Part shown: positions 49,328 through 58,950 of the stretch, piece by piece
Numbering within the stretch: the stretch's first letter is position 1
Layout of the letters: every line of letters begins with the position of its first letter
Origin: an uncultured Pelagibacteraceae bacterium
Lineage (GTDB): Bacteria > Pseudomonadota > Alphaproteobacteria > Pelagibacterales > Pelagibacteraceae
DNA length: 64,000 nucleotides
Reading direction: 5' to 3'
Assembly: GCA_902592375.1 (NCBI GenBank)
Contig: CACJEG010000003.1
Coordinates: 85,327 to 149,326, forward strand
The notes under the pieces: model-generated
The model's database searches: none
Seen by the model: only the letters and a program-made list of their open reading frames with translations
What the model was told of the DNA's origin: nothing
Translations under genes and position numbers: made by a program

Positions 49328-49615
49328 ATGAAAGCTTATTGGGTTGCAAATTATACTGAAATAAAAGACGACGAACGACTTAAAAAATACGCCGTTAAAG
49401 CAAAAGAAGCGGTTGAAAAATATTCTGGTAAAATAATAGCGAGAAGCGCAAATAATGTAACTTTAGAAGGAAGAGAAATGGTAAGAGTAGCTCTTGCAGA
49501 ATTTCCTGATATTGAAACAGCAAAAAATTGTTACAATTCTGAGGAGTATGTCGAAGCTAGAAAACATTTAGAAAATAATGCTACTAGAGAACACATAATT
49601 TTTGAGGGAATGTAA
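49328..49615 (+). CDS. DUF1330 family protein
   Basis: KAYWVANYTEIKDDERLKKYAVKA, VALAEFPDIETAKNCYNSEEY; SD aaaaaggag upstream. Confidence 0.85.
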   Translation: MKAYWVANYTEIKDDERLKKYAVKAKEAVEKYSGKIIARSANNVTLEGREMVRVALAEFPDIETAKNCYNSEEYVEARKHLENNATREHIIFEGM

Positions 49616-49627
49616 GCTAATAAAGAT

Positions 49628-50263
49628 TTAATATTGAATAGGTTCTGGATCTATACTTCTCCATAAATACCAAGTTGCAACAGAGCAGTAAGGGGAAAAT
49701 TTTTTGTTTAGATATTTCACATAACTTTCTGGTGGTAGATATTTTTTATTAAAATTTTTTGAAATAGCTCTTAACAAACCAATATCTTGGATTGGCCAAA
49801 TATTAGGACGATTATAAGTAAATAACAAAATCATTTCTGCTGACCATCTTCCAATTTGTCTTAATTGAGACAGATAAATTATAGCATCTTCATCAGACAT
49901 TTTCGAAATAAGTCTTGGATTAAACTCTTTACTTAATATTTTTTGGGCTAAACTTTTTATTCCTTTTACTTTCTGTCTACTGAGACCACAACTTTTGAGC
50001 TGAATAGTAGATAATTTGCTAACTGTTTTTGCATTAATTTTATTTTTACATTTTTTCTTAAATTTTAAAAAAACTGAATTAGCAGCAGCAACACTAATTT
50101 GTTGACCAATTATGCTTTTACATAGAGAGAAAAAAACATCTTTTCTTGATGTTAAAACTGTTTCTGAAGGAGATTTGTATTTTTTAATTAAAGAGTACAT
50201 AGTTTTATCTTTTGCAGATAAATATTTTTTTGCTTTATTCCAATATGATGGGGTTTTACTCAT
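49628..50263 (-). CDS. DNA-3-methyladenine glycosylase II-like (HhH-GPD)
   Basis: SIIGQQISVAAAN; HhH-GPD RQIGRWSAEMILLFTYNRPNIWPIQDIGLLRAI. Confidence 0.88.
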   Translation of the reverse strand: MSKTPSYWNKAKKYLSAKDKTMYSLIKKYKSPSETVLTSRKDVFFSLCKSIIGQQISVAAANSVFLKFKKKCKNKINAKTVSKLSTIQLKSCGLSRQKVKGIKSLAQKILSKEFNPRLISKMSDEDAIIYLSQLRQIGRWSAEMILLFTYNRPNIWPIQDIGLLRAISKNFNKKYLPPESYVKYLNKKFSPYCSVATWYLWRSIDPEPIQY

Positions 50264-51137
50264 GTCTAGAAACAGATAACTTTTTTTTCAAGTACATTTC
50301 TCTTCTAAATATAATAACAGATGAAACTATAACTAATAAGGCACCTAATAATGTTTTAGAAGTTGGTATTTCGTTCCAAATAAAATATCCAAATATTATA
50401 GCAAAGACTAAACCAAGATATTTTAAAGGGGAAACCAAACTTACTTCTGAGTATTTGTAAGATTGCGATAACCATAAATTTGCAAGACCACCTAATATTC
50501 CAACCATTGATAACAAAAATAAATCTAGTAAACTTGGCAAAATCCATCCCTGATAAAAAGATAAAAAACTTAAAAGCATTATCGAGAATGAAAAGAAAAA
50601 ACTAATTAACCAAGCAGGCTCGGTTGATGATAATTTTCTTATAGCAATAGCAACGTAAGATAGACCTAAGCAAAAAATTATTGGATAAATATAATATAAA
50701 TTTAAAGAGCTAAAACCTGGTTCAGTGATGAAAATTATACCAACAAATCCAACTAGGACCGCTAACCATCGATAAATACCAACTTTTTCTTTTAATAAAA
50801 AAATTGAAAATATTGTTATAAATATTGGTGCTGCAAAAGAAATACTTACAACTGTTGCTAAAGGTAGATTTCTTAATGCTATAAATATAGAAACCAAAGC
50901 AATTAATCCTGCTAAACATCTTTTAAAATGAAGAAATGGTCTCGTTGTTTTGTAAAAATCTAAATATCTATCTTTAGGAATAAGAAATAAAATTGGAATT
51001 ATTCCACAAAATCCTCTGAAAAATAATACTTGTCCAACGGGATAATCCTCAGACCATTTTACAATGACATCCATAAGTGAAAATGCACATACCGATATGA
51101 ACATGTAAAAAAAGCCTAATTGATTTTTTGATAGCAT
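50256..51137 (-). CDS. EamA/DMT family transporter
   Basis: About ten TM segments, two EamA repeats. Confidence 0.9.
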   Translation of the reverse strand: MLSKNQLGFFYMFISVCAFSLMDVIVKWSEDYPVGQVLFFRGFCGIIPILFLIPKDRYLDFYKTTRPFLHFKRCLAGLIALVSIFIALRNLPLATVVSISFAAPIFITIFSIFLLKEKVGIYRWLAVLVGFVGIIFITEPGFSSLNLYYIYPIIFCLGLSYVAIAIRKLSSTEPAWLISFFFSFSIMLLSFLSFYQGWILPSLLDLFLLSMVGILGGLANLWLSQSYKYSEVSLVSPLKYLGLVFAIIFGYFIWNEIPTSKTLLGALLVIVSSVIIFRREMYLKKKLSVSRHE

Positions 51138-51171
51138 ATGATTAACTTTAGATTAATTAAGTTAATTATCA

Positions 51172-51615
51172 ATGGAAATAGCAATTTTAGGATTAGGATG
51201 TTTTTGGGGACCAGAAATTAAGTTTAGTAAACTTGATGGAGTTATAAAAACAGAAGTAGGTTATTGTGGAGGTCATAATGCTGAAACCAATTACAAAGAA
51301 GTATGTACAGGTACAACAAATCATGCAGAAGTAGTAAAATTAGATTTTGATCCTAAAGTAATATCTTACGAGAAAATTCTTGAATATTTTTTTGAAATTC
51401 ATGATCCAACAACCTTAAATTCTCAAGGGCCAGATTTCGGAACTCAATATAGAAGTGAAATATTTTATTTAAATGATCAGCAAAAAATTACTGCTGAAAA
51501 AATGATAGAAAAAGAAAACATCAAATTATCAGGAAAAGTAGTAACAAAAACTTCTTTAGTTAAAAATTATTGCCCAGCTGAAGAGTATCATCAACGATAT
51601 TTGGAAAAAAGATAA
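51172..51615 (+). CDS. msrA: peptide-methionine (S)-S-oxide reductase
   Basis: GLGCFWGPEIKF, GYCGGHNAETNYKEVCTGTTNHAE. Confidence 0.95.
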   Translation: MEIAILGLGCFWGPEIKFSKLDGVIKTEVGYCGGHNAETNYKEVCTGTTNHAEVVKLDFDPKVISYEKILEYFFEIHDPTTLNSQGPDFGTQYRSEIFYLNDQQKITAEKMIEKENIKLSGKVVTKTSLVKNYCPAEEYHQRYLEKR

Positions 51616-51616
51616 A

Positions 51617-52429
51617 ATGTCTTTAGTTGATACAAGTTGGTTAGAAAATAATATTGATAAAGTAAAAATTATTGATTGCTCATGGCATATGCCTCAAGCT
51701 CAAAGAAACGGTTTTGAGGAATATACAGAGGAACATATTCCAAATGCTATTTTTTTTGATTTAGATAAAAATTCCAAATTAGATACTGATTTACCACATA
51801 TGCTTACCGATACTAAATCTTGGGAAAAAATAATGAGCAATATGGGTATAGAAAATAATGATCGAATAGTAGTTTACGATAACTCTGATGTTATTAGCTC
51901 TTGTAGATGTTGGTACAATTTAATTTATTATGGACATGACCCTAAACTAGTTCATGTTCTAGATGGTGGATTAAAAAAATGGAAAAAAGAAAATAAATCT
52001 ACAAATAATAAAGAAGTGACCACTCAAACTTCTAAGTATACATGTAAAGAAAATAAAGAACTTGTTAAAAATAAAAAACAAATAGATGAAAATATTGATA
52101 CAGGAAAATTTAATGTTGTTGATGCAAGAAGTAGAGAAAGATTTGAAGGTAAAGTTGCTGAACCAAGGAAAGGTCTTAGAAGTGGTTCTATAAAAAATTC
52201 TTTTTGCCTCCCCTTTTCTGAATTAATTAACGAAGACCACACTTTCGTTAGTAAAGACAAAATACTTGAAAAGTTTAAGTCATTTAAATTTGACCATGAT
52301 AAAAACATAGTATTTTCATGTGGTTCTGGAGTGACCGCAAGTGTTTTGGCACTAGCTTATTCTTTAATAAATGCTAAATATATGCCGACCATCTACGACG
52401 GCTCTTGGGCTGAGTATGGAAAAAACTAA
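51617..52429 (+). CDS. sseA: 3-mercaptopyruvate/thiosulfate sulfurtransferase
   Basis: Two rhodanese domains; active-site CGSGVTAS. Confidence 0.93.
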   Translation: MSLVDTSWLENNIDKVKIIDCSWHMPQAQRNGFEEYTEEHIPNAIFFDLDKNSKLDTDLPHMLTDTKSWEKIMSNMGIENNDRIVVYDNSDVISSCRCWYNLIYYGHDPKLVHVLDGGLKKWKKENKSTNNKEVTTQTSKYTCKENKELVKNKKQIDENIDTGKFNVVDARSRERFEGKVAEPRKGLRSGSIKNSFCLPFSELINEDHTFVSKDKILEKFKSFKFDHDKNIVFSCGSGVTASVLALAYSLINAKYMPTIYDGSWAEYGKN

Positions 52430-52431
52430 CT

Positions 52432-53427
52432 ATGAAAACATCAACAAAAATTACAAGCGTAGTAATTATTTTTTTTCTTATAATTGCAACAGTGATTATC
52501 GGAAGAACAATGATCGGAAATCATTTCAAAAAAAAATTCAGTAAAAGACCACCTCCTGGAATAATAGTGACTACTACTCAAGAAAGAGTTTTTGAAAATG
52601 TTGTTAGTACCTATGGGACTGCAACTCCAATTCAAACACAATCATTTAAAATTGAAAAATATGAAATATTGAAACCCATAAATTATAATCAAAAAGTTAA
52701 AAAGGGCGATGTAATTGCTGATCTTAAAAATCGAAAAGTAATTGCTCAATTTGATGGTGTTATTGGAAAAAGAGAATTTTCGGAAGATATAGAGGTTTCA
52801 AAATCTTCAATATTAATAAATCTTGAAGATACTAGCTCAATATATTGTGATGTAGATATACCTGAAATTTTTGTACCATTTATTAAAGTTGGTCTGCCAG
52901 TTGATATTAAATTTTCTGGATATAAAAATAAAATTTATAAAGGTGAAGTAGACTCATTTGCTAGCAGGATAAGTGAAGATACAAGAGCTTTAGCAACAAG
53001 AATTAAGATGGATAATTCATCAGGTGAAATATTACCTGGCTCATTTTTAGAAATATCAATTAAATATGATGTAAGAAATGGCTTAAGTGCTCCCGACACT
53101 AGTACAATTGTCGAGGGTGAAAATGTTTTTATTTATAAAGTAGATGAAAAAAATAAAGTAATGAAAACAAAGGTAACCATTGGTGATAGATACTTAGGCT
53201 TTGTGGAAATATTAGATGGATTAAATTATGGAGATAAAATTGTTGCAGAAGGAACAAAAAAAGTAAGACCAAATTTAATAATCAGACCTATAGAGAAAGG
53301 TGCTAAAAAAAAACAAGGAAATTCTAGCTGGGGTAAAAAAGATAAATCAAAAAAAGCTGAAGAAAAAAAAGGTAAATTTGATTGGTTGAAAAATATTTTT
53401 AAAAAATCAGATAAAGAGAAAAAATAA
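52432..53427 (+). CDS. RND efflux periplasmic adaptor (HlyD/MFP family)
   Basis: N-terminal TM, biotinyl-lipoyl-like region; directly upstream of RND pump. Confidence 0.88.
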   Translation: MKTSTKITSVVIIFFLIIATVIIGRTMIGNHFKKKFSKRPPPGIIVTTTQERVFENVVSTYGTATPIQTQSFKIEKYEILKPINYNQKVKKGDVIADLKNRKVIAQFDGVIGKREFSEDIEVSKSSILINLEDTSSIYCDVDIPEIFVPFIKVGLPVDIKFSGYKNKIYKGEVDSFASRISEDTRALATRIKMDNSSGEILPGSFLEISIKYDVRNGLSAPDTSTIVEGENVFIYKVDEKNKVMKTKVTIGDRYLGFVEILDGLNYGDKIVAEGTKKVRPNLIIRPIEKGAKKKQGNSSWGKKDKSKKAEEKKGKFDWLKNIFKKSDKEKK

Positions 53428-53431
53428 TTAA

Positions 53432-56400
53432 ATGTATATAACTGAAGTTAGCATTAAAAGACCTGTGGTAGCTTGGGTCATGTCTTTAATATTAATTATT
53501 TTTGGTATTTTTGTCTTTTTAGAATTGCCAGTAAGAGAACTTCCTGATGGTATACAGCCTCCTGTAGTTCAAGTTCAAACTGATTATAAATCTGCTTCAG
53601 CTGAAATTGTTGATGAAGAAATAACTCAAAAATTAGAGGATGTAATTGGTGGAGCAGAAGGTATAAAAAATATTGATTCAAGTTCTCTCAATGGAAGAAG
53701 TAGGATTAATATTCAATTCAACACAGACATTGATTTAGATGATGCTGCTAATGATATTAGGGAAAGAGTTGCAAGAGTTGTAGATAATTTACCAAGTGAG
53801 TCAAACCCTCCACAAATTTTAAAACAGGCAGCAGGTTTTACAACTACAATGTGGGTAGCATTATCATCCCCAACCTGGAATGATCTAGATCTTGGAGATT
53901 ATGCTGAAAGATATCTAATAGATGCATTTTCAAGCGTACCAAACGTAGGTCGAATTTTAGTTGGTGGATTAAGAGAGCTTAGTGTTAGAGTTTGGATAGA
54001 TCCAATAAAATTAGCTGCAAACGATCTTACAATTCAAGAAGTTGAAAGAGCTCTTAGAAATGAGAATATAAATCTTCCAGCAGGAACCTTAGAAGCTAAT
54101 AACAAAGACTTAACTTTAAACATTGATAAATCCTATTCTAATATTGATACTATTAAACAATTGCCACTTAAGAAAAATAAAGAAAAAGTTATTATTTTAT
54201 CCGATGTGGCTAATATAGAGTTTGGACCTGTTTCAGAAAAAACTTTATTTAAAGCACAAAGAAAAAATGCAGTAAATTTAAAAACTGTTGGTATTGGTAT
54301 TTATGCTAAAAGTGGTGCATCAACAGTAGAGCTTTCTAAACAAATAAAAACTAAAATCAAAGAACTTAACAAGTCCTTACCAGATGGATTAAAATTAGAA
54401 ATAGCGTTTAACAGAGCAACGTACATTGGCGCTGCAATAGAAGAAGTATATAAAAGTTTAGTAATTGCATTTGTATTAGTTGTTTTAATTATTTATCTTT
54501 TTTTAGGTAACCTTAAAGCAGTAATAGTTCCTGCAGTTGCTTTACCAGTTAGTCTTATTGGATCATTTCTTGGATTATATATATTTGATCTATCAATTAA
54601 TATTTTTGTATTACTAAGTTTTATTCTAGCAATTGGTATAATCACTGATGACTCTGTGATCATGACAGATGCAATTTATACAAGAATTGAAAACGGTGAA
54701 ACACCATTAGTGGCTGCATACAAAGGTTCTAAACAAATTACATTTGCAATTATTGCAACTACTTTAATTCTTATAGCAGTATTTTTACCTTTAATTTTTA
54801 TTAAAGGAATATCAGGAACTTTATTTCAAGAAACAGCAATAGCCTTATCTTTTTCAATTGTTGTATCTTCTTTTGTCGCATTAACATTATCTCCAATGTT
54901 AGGAAGTAAATTTTTAAACAAAAAAGAAAAAATTAATTTCTTTGTAAAAAAATTCAATAATGGATTCAAATCTTTTACAGGATTTTATGTAAACTCTCTT
55001 AAATATTGGGTGAATAAACAAAAAACTATTTCAATATTTATAATTTTAATTGTTGCTGCCTCAGCTTATTTATTTAGTTTTTCTAAAAAAGAATTGATAC
55101 CAGTTGAAGATAGAGGCGCTTATTTAATTATTGGATCAACTGATGAAGGAAGTTCATTTGAATACACCCAAGAAAAAGCGCAGATAATTGAAGGAAGAAT
55201 ATTAAGATTATTGCAGGCGGAAGATAGTCCATATGCAAGACTAATAATGAGAGTTCCTGGTTTTGGAAGATCTGCAACATCTTATAACAGTTTTATAATT
55301 ATTGCATTGCTTGATGAGTGGAAAAATAGAGAAAAAGGTAGTCAACAAATACTAAGAGAAGCTATCGGACAAGTGGTTTCTGTACCTGAAACTTTTGCAT
55401 TTCCAATTTCTCCACAATCAATAAGAGTATCTAGTTACAATAAGCCTGTTCAAATGGTTATATATGGATCTAGTTACGAAGAATTAGAGGAAATTCAAAA
55501 TAGTGTCTTAAGAGAATTAAGAAAAAATAGTAATATGTCTAGAATTGAAAGCGATTATACAAAAAACAAACCCGAGGTTAAATTAATCACTAATAAAAAT
55601 AGAGCAAATGATTTGGGAGTTTCTACTGAAAATATAGGTAGAACTCTAGAAACTCTTTATGGAGGAAAAAGAGTAACAACTTTTAGTAAAGAAGGAAGAG
55701 AATACCCAATTATTTTACAACAATATTTAGCAGACAGAAGAGATAAAGATGGGTTATCAAAAATTTTTGTTAGATCTGAAACAACTGGTAAACTTGTATC
55801 TGTTGCAAGTTTAGTTGAGTTTAAAGAGAAAGGCACTGCTGAAGCGCTTCCAAGATACAATCGTCAAAGAGCAGTTACAATTTCTGCTGCGCTTGCAGAA
55901 GATTACACTCTAACAGAGGCCATAAAATACCTGGAAGATGTCATGATTAGAGTTGCTCCTCAAAATCAAATCACTTGGAAAGGAAAATCTGAAGAGTTAA
56001 AAGAAACAACAAATGAAATATACTTAATTTTTGCTCTTGCTTTGTTAACTGCTTATTTAGTTATGGCAGCAACATTTAACTCTTTTGTTCATCCATTTAT
56101 TATTATTTTAACAGTTCCACTAGCTGTATTTGGTGGATTAGTATTTATTTTATTTTTAAATAGTTCAGTAAATATTTTCTCTCAAATCGCTTTAATAATA
56201 CTGATTGGTATATCCACAAAGAATAGTATTTTGATTGTAGACTACACAAACCAGATAAGAACTACCGGTGTTAAAATTCAGGACGCTATAATTAAAGCTT
56301 GCCAACTTAGAATTCGACCAATCATAATGACCTCACTTAGTACAATGATAGCAATGCTTCCATTAGTTATTGGAAATATTGGCCCAGGTGCAGGTGAAGG

Positions 56401-56554
56401 CTCTAGATTAGCTGTGGGTTCTACAATTTTAGGAGGAATGATTATTTCAACCTTCTTTACTTTATATGTAACTCCAACAATGTATTTAGCTCTTGCAAAA
56501 AATACTAAGCGAATTGATGCAGTTGATATTGAATTAAAAAAACAGCTAAATTAA
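53432..56554 (+). CDS. RND family efflux pump inner-membrane subunit
   Basis: 1040 aa; VSIKRPVVAWV, LPVRELPDGIQPPVVQVQTDYKSASAEIV, ISTKNSILIVDYTNQ. Confidence 0.95.
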   Translation: MYITEVSIKRPVVAWVMSLILIIFGIFVFLELPVRELPDGIQPPVVQVQTDYKSASAEIVDEEITQKLEDVIGGAEGIKNIDSSSLNGRSRINIQFNTDIDLDDAANDIRERVARVVDNLPSESNPPQILKQAAGFTTTMWVALSSPTWNDLDLGDYAERYLIDAFSSVPNVGRILVGGLRELSVRVWIDPIKLAANDLTIQEVERALRNENINLPAGTLEANNKDLTLNIDKSYSNIDTIKQLPLKKNKEKVIILSDVANIEFGPVSEKTLFKAQRKNAVNLKTVGIGIYAKSGASTVELSKQIKTKIKELNKSLPDGLKLEIAFNRATYIGAAIEEVYKSLVIAFVLVVLIIYLFLGNLKAVIVPAVALPVSLIGSFLGLYIFDLSINIFVLLSFILAIGIITDDSVIMTDAIYTRIENGETPLVAAYKGSKQITFAIIATTLILIAVFLPLIFIKGISGTLFQETAIALSFSIVVSSFVALTLSPMLGSKFLNKKEKINFFVKKFNNGFKSFTGFYVNSLKYWVNKQKTISIFIILIVAASAYLFSFSKKELIPVEDRGAYLIIGSTDEGSSFEYTQEKAQIIEGRILRLLQAEDSPYARLIMRVPGFGRSATSYNSFIIIALLDEWKNREKGSQQILREAIGQVVSVPETFAFPISPQSIRVSSYNKPVQMVIYGSSYEELEEIQNSVLRELRKNSNMSRIESDYTKNKPEVKLITNKNRANDLGVSTENIGRTLETLYGGKRVTTFSKEGREYPIILQQYLADRRDKDGLSKIFVRSETTGKLVSVASLVEFKEKGTAEALPRYNRQRAVTISAALAEDYTLTEAIKYLEDVMIRVAPQNQITWKGKSEELKETTNEIYLIFALALLTAYLVMAATFNSFVHPFIIILTVPLAVFGGLVFILFLNSSVNIFSQIALIILIGISTKNSILIVDYTNQIRTTGVKIQDAIIKACQLRIRPIIMTSLSTMIAMLPLVIGNIGPGAGEGSRLAVGSTILGGMIISTFFTLYVTPTMYLALAKNTKRIDAVDIELKKQLN

Positions 56555-57150
56555 AAAATAATATATTTTGACGTTGATAAAGAATTTTTACATTCTGATA
56601 ATTGTTGCTTATAAATATTTGATTGTTTCTCCACTCTTTTGGCTAGATTAATTACTTTTTTATTTTTTTTATAATTTTTATAGTTACCCCACCCTTCATG
56701 ATAAGCAATATACTGCTTGAAAGCATCTTTTTTTGAAACTTTTAAAATTTTTTCAGTTTTATTAGTATACCAACCAATAAAATCTACACTGTCTTTAAAT
56801 CTTGTCCTAGCAGCAAGCTTATTCCCAGTTTCTTCTTTATATTGTTTCCAAGTTCCTTTTACAGCCTGTGAATAGCCGAAAGAACTTGATGGTCTCTTAT
56901 AAGGCACTACTTTAAATAATTTTTGTCTAGGAGGTTTTGCTAACCAATCAAAACTGGATTCCATTTTTATAATTGCAAGCTGTAAATAAACTGGGGTTCC
57001 CCATTTTTTTTCAGCTTTTTTTGCATGTTTATACCACATATATCTTTCAGTAAATATAGAACAACTATCTGCTGTATTTTTTGGAACAGACGAGCAACCT
57101 GAAATAAAAATTATTAAAATAAATAAATAATTAATTTCTAAAATTTTCAT
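56551..57150 (-). CDS. SLT-type lytic transglycosylase lipoprotein
   Basis: Lipobox FISGCSS; LAIIKMESSFDW catalytic Glu; SSSFGYSQAVKGTW. Confidence 0.85.
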   Translation of the reverse strand: MKILEINYLFILIIFISGCSSVPKNTADSCSIFTERYMWYKHAKKAEKKWGTPVYLQLAIIKMESSFDWLAKPPRQKLFKVVPYKRPSSSFGYSQAVKGTWKQYKEETGNKLAARTRFKDSVDFIGWYTNKTEKILKVSKKDAFKQYIAYHEGWGNYKNYKKNKKVINLAKRVEKQSNIYKQQLSECKNSLSTSKYIIF

Positions 57151-57550
57151 TTTTTTTAAAAAAGTAAAATATAATTATGGCTATAATTACACCCGATAGA
57201 TTTCCGAATAAATCTGAAAATTCAAAACTTCTATTGGGTACAAAGTATTGTAAAACTTCAAGCACAATAGATAAAAATATTAAGTATATACTTAAAATAT
57301 TGAATTGATTACTTTTTCGGTAAGTTAAAAAACCAATAACTGAAAGCACTATATAGGCATACAAATGATTTGTTGAAACAATAAAGTTTGCAGTTATTTG
57401 AGACTGAATTTTACAATCATCATAAACATAACAGCCAAGCAAACTACCTGGAAACAAATACAAAACAATTAAAATCAAATTGCATATATAAAAAATAAAT
57501 TTATATTTCAAAAAATAATTAATCATTAATAATATAGTTTTATTTATCAA
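57131..57550 (-). CDS. VanZ-like membrane protein
   Basis: Four hydrophobic segments; VLEVLQYFVPNRSFEFSDLFGNLSGVIIA. Confidence 0.75.
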   Translation of the reverse strand: MINKTILLMINYFLKYKFIFYICNLILIVLYLFPGSLLGCYVYDDCKIQSQITANFIVSTNHLYAYIVLSVIGFLTYRKSNQFNILSIYLIFLSIVLEVLQYFVPNRSFEFSDLFGNLSGVIIAIIIFYFFKKNENFRN

Positions 57551-57571
57551 ATTGATTTAAAAGATAAACAA

Positions 57572-58279
57572 ATGAGTTATTTAATTTTAATAAGACATGG
57601 TCAAAGTGTATGGAACCTTGAAAAGAAATTTACTGGATGGGTCGATGTCGATCTAACTGAAGATGGAAAATCAGAGGCAAAAAAAGCTGGTGTATTAATA
57701 AAACGAGAAAAAATTGAGATTAATCTGTATTACTCGTCTTTTCAATTAAGAGCTAAAAATACTTTAAAAATTATACAGGAAGAATTACAAGATTTTAAAA
57801 AAGTTAAGAGTGCCTGGGAATTAAATGAAAGACATTACGGAGCTCTTACAGGATTAAATAAAGATGAAATGAAAGTAAAACTTGGAGAAGAAAAAGTTCA
57901 TCAATTTAGACGTTCCTGGGATCTTAGACCTGACCCCTTAGATAAAAAAAATCCATTTCATCCGCTAAATATTGAAACTTATAAAGAAATTCCTTTAGAA
58001 AATATTCCTGACACTGAGTCACTAAAAGATACATATGAAAGAGTAATAAAATTTTATAGCAAAGAGATAGAATACAAAACAAGTGAAAATATTCTCATTT
58101 CTGCTCATGGAAACTCCATTAGAGCTCTTTGCAAATATTTGTTTAATTTAAATAACAATGAGATATCTAAACTTGAAATTCCAACAGGAAACCCGCTTTT
58201 AATTGAATTAGAAAACAGCAAAATTTCTAATTGCAAATATCTTGATCAAGATAGAGCTAAAGATCTTTTAGTTTTTTAA
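57572..58279 (+). CDS. gpmA: 2,3-bisphosphoglycerate-dependent phosphoglycerate mutase
   Basis: LILIRHGQSVWNLEKKFTGWVDVDLTEDG; NERHYGALTGLNK; SAHGNSIRAL. Confidence 0.97.
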   Translation: MSYLILIRHGQSVWNLEKKFTGWVDVDLTEDGKSEAKKAGVLIKREKIEINLYYSSFQLRAKNTLKIIQEELQDFKKVKSAWELNERHYGALTGLNKDEMKVKLGEEKVHQFRRSWDLRPDPLDKKNPFHPLNIETYKEIPLENIPDTESLKDTYERVIKFYSKEIEYKTSENILISAHGNSIRALCKYLFNLNNNEISKLEIPTGNPLLIELENSKISNCKYLDQDRAKDLLVF

Positions 58280-58946
58280 AAATATCCAGATTAGTTAAAT
58301 GATAAAATTTTTTTTGGCTTTCGTAACCAAATAACTTTTTTTGGTCTAATAAATTATTCCAAATTTCCAAAATTGAATAATTTTCTATTTTCTCTTTAAT
58401 AAATAATTTTTTATTAATTATTTGACACCCAATGTAAATAAATTCTTTTTCAACCTCTTTATTAATTAAATTATTTTTTAAATTAAAATCTCCCTTTAAC
58501 TTTTTATCAAAACTAAATCTTTTGTTTACCAAAAGAAGAATGTTTTCTAATTTTTCAGAAAAATACATTTTTTCCATTTTTAATATCTCATCTTTATAGT
58601 CATTACTCCAAATTGTATCTGGATTAAAAATTATAAAATCCTTTTCATGAGAGTCTTTAATCATATTTTGAATACCTCCACCTGTATCTAAAATATCCTC
58701 ACCATCTTCAATTATTTTGATATCAATATTGAAATTTTTATTTTTTAAAAAAACTGAAAATTGATCCTTTAAATAAAAAGTATTTATTAAGATTTTTTGA
58801 ATACCTAGTTTTTCGATTAAATTAATACATCTCTCTAGCATACTTACATCTTTAATCTCTAATAAGGGCTTAGGAGTATTTAAAGTAATTGGGTTTAATC
58901 TCTTACCAAAACCTGCACATAAAATTAAAGCTGTATTTATTTTCAC
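58257..58946 (-). CDS. murU: N-acetylmuramate-1-phosphate uridylyltransferase family (MurU)
   Basis: ALILCAGFGKRLNPITLNTPKPLLEI; adjacent to amgK. Confidence 0.87.
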   Translation of the reverse strand: MKINTALILCAGFGKRLNPITLNTPKPLLEIKDVSMLERCINLIEKLGIQKILINTFYLKDQFSVFLKNKNFNIDIKIIEDGEDILDTGGGIQNMIKDSHEKDFIIFNPDTIWSNDYKDEILKMEKMYFSEKLENILLLVNKRFSFDKKLKGDFNLKNNLINKEVEKEFIYIGCQIINKKLFIKEKIENYSILEIWNNLLDQKKLFGYESQKKFYHLTNLDIFKKLKDL

Positions 58947-58950
58947 AACT

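Noticed and set aside
50212-50460. 82-aa plus-strand ORF across alkA-like/EamA genes
   Set aside because: Antisense to two well-supported genes, no recognisable product.
52441-52641. 66-aa minus-strand ORF over the RND adaptor N-terminus
   Set aside because: Tyr/Asn/Cys-rich translation typical of antisense AT-rich DNA.
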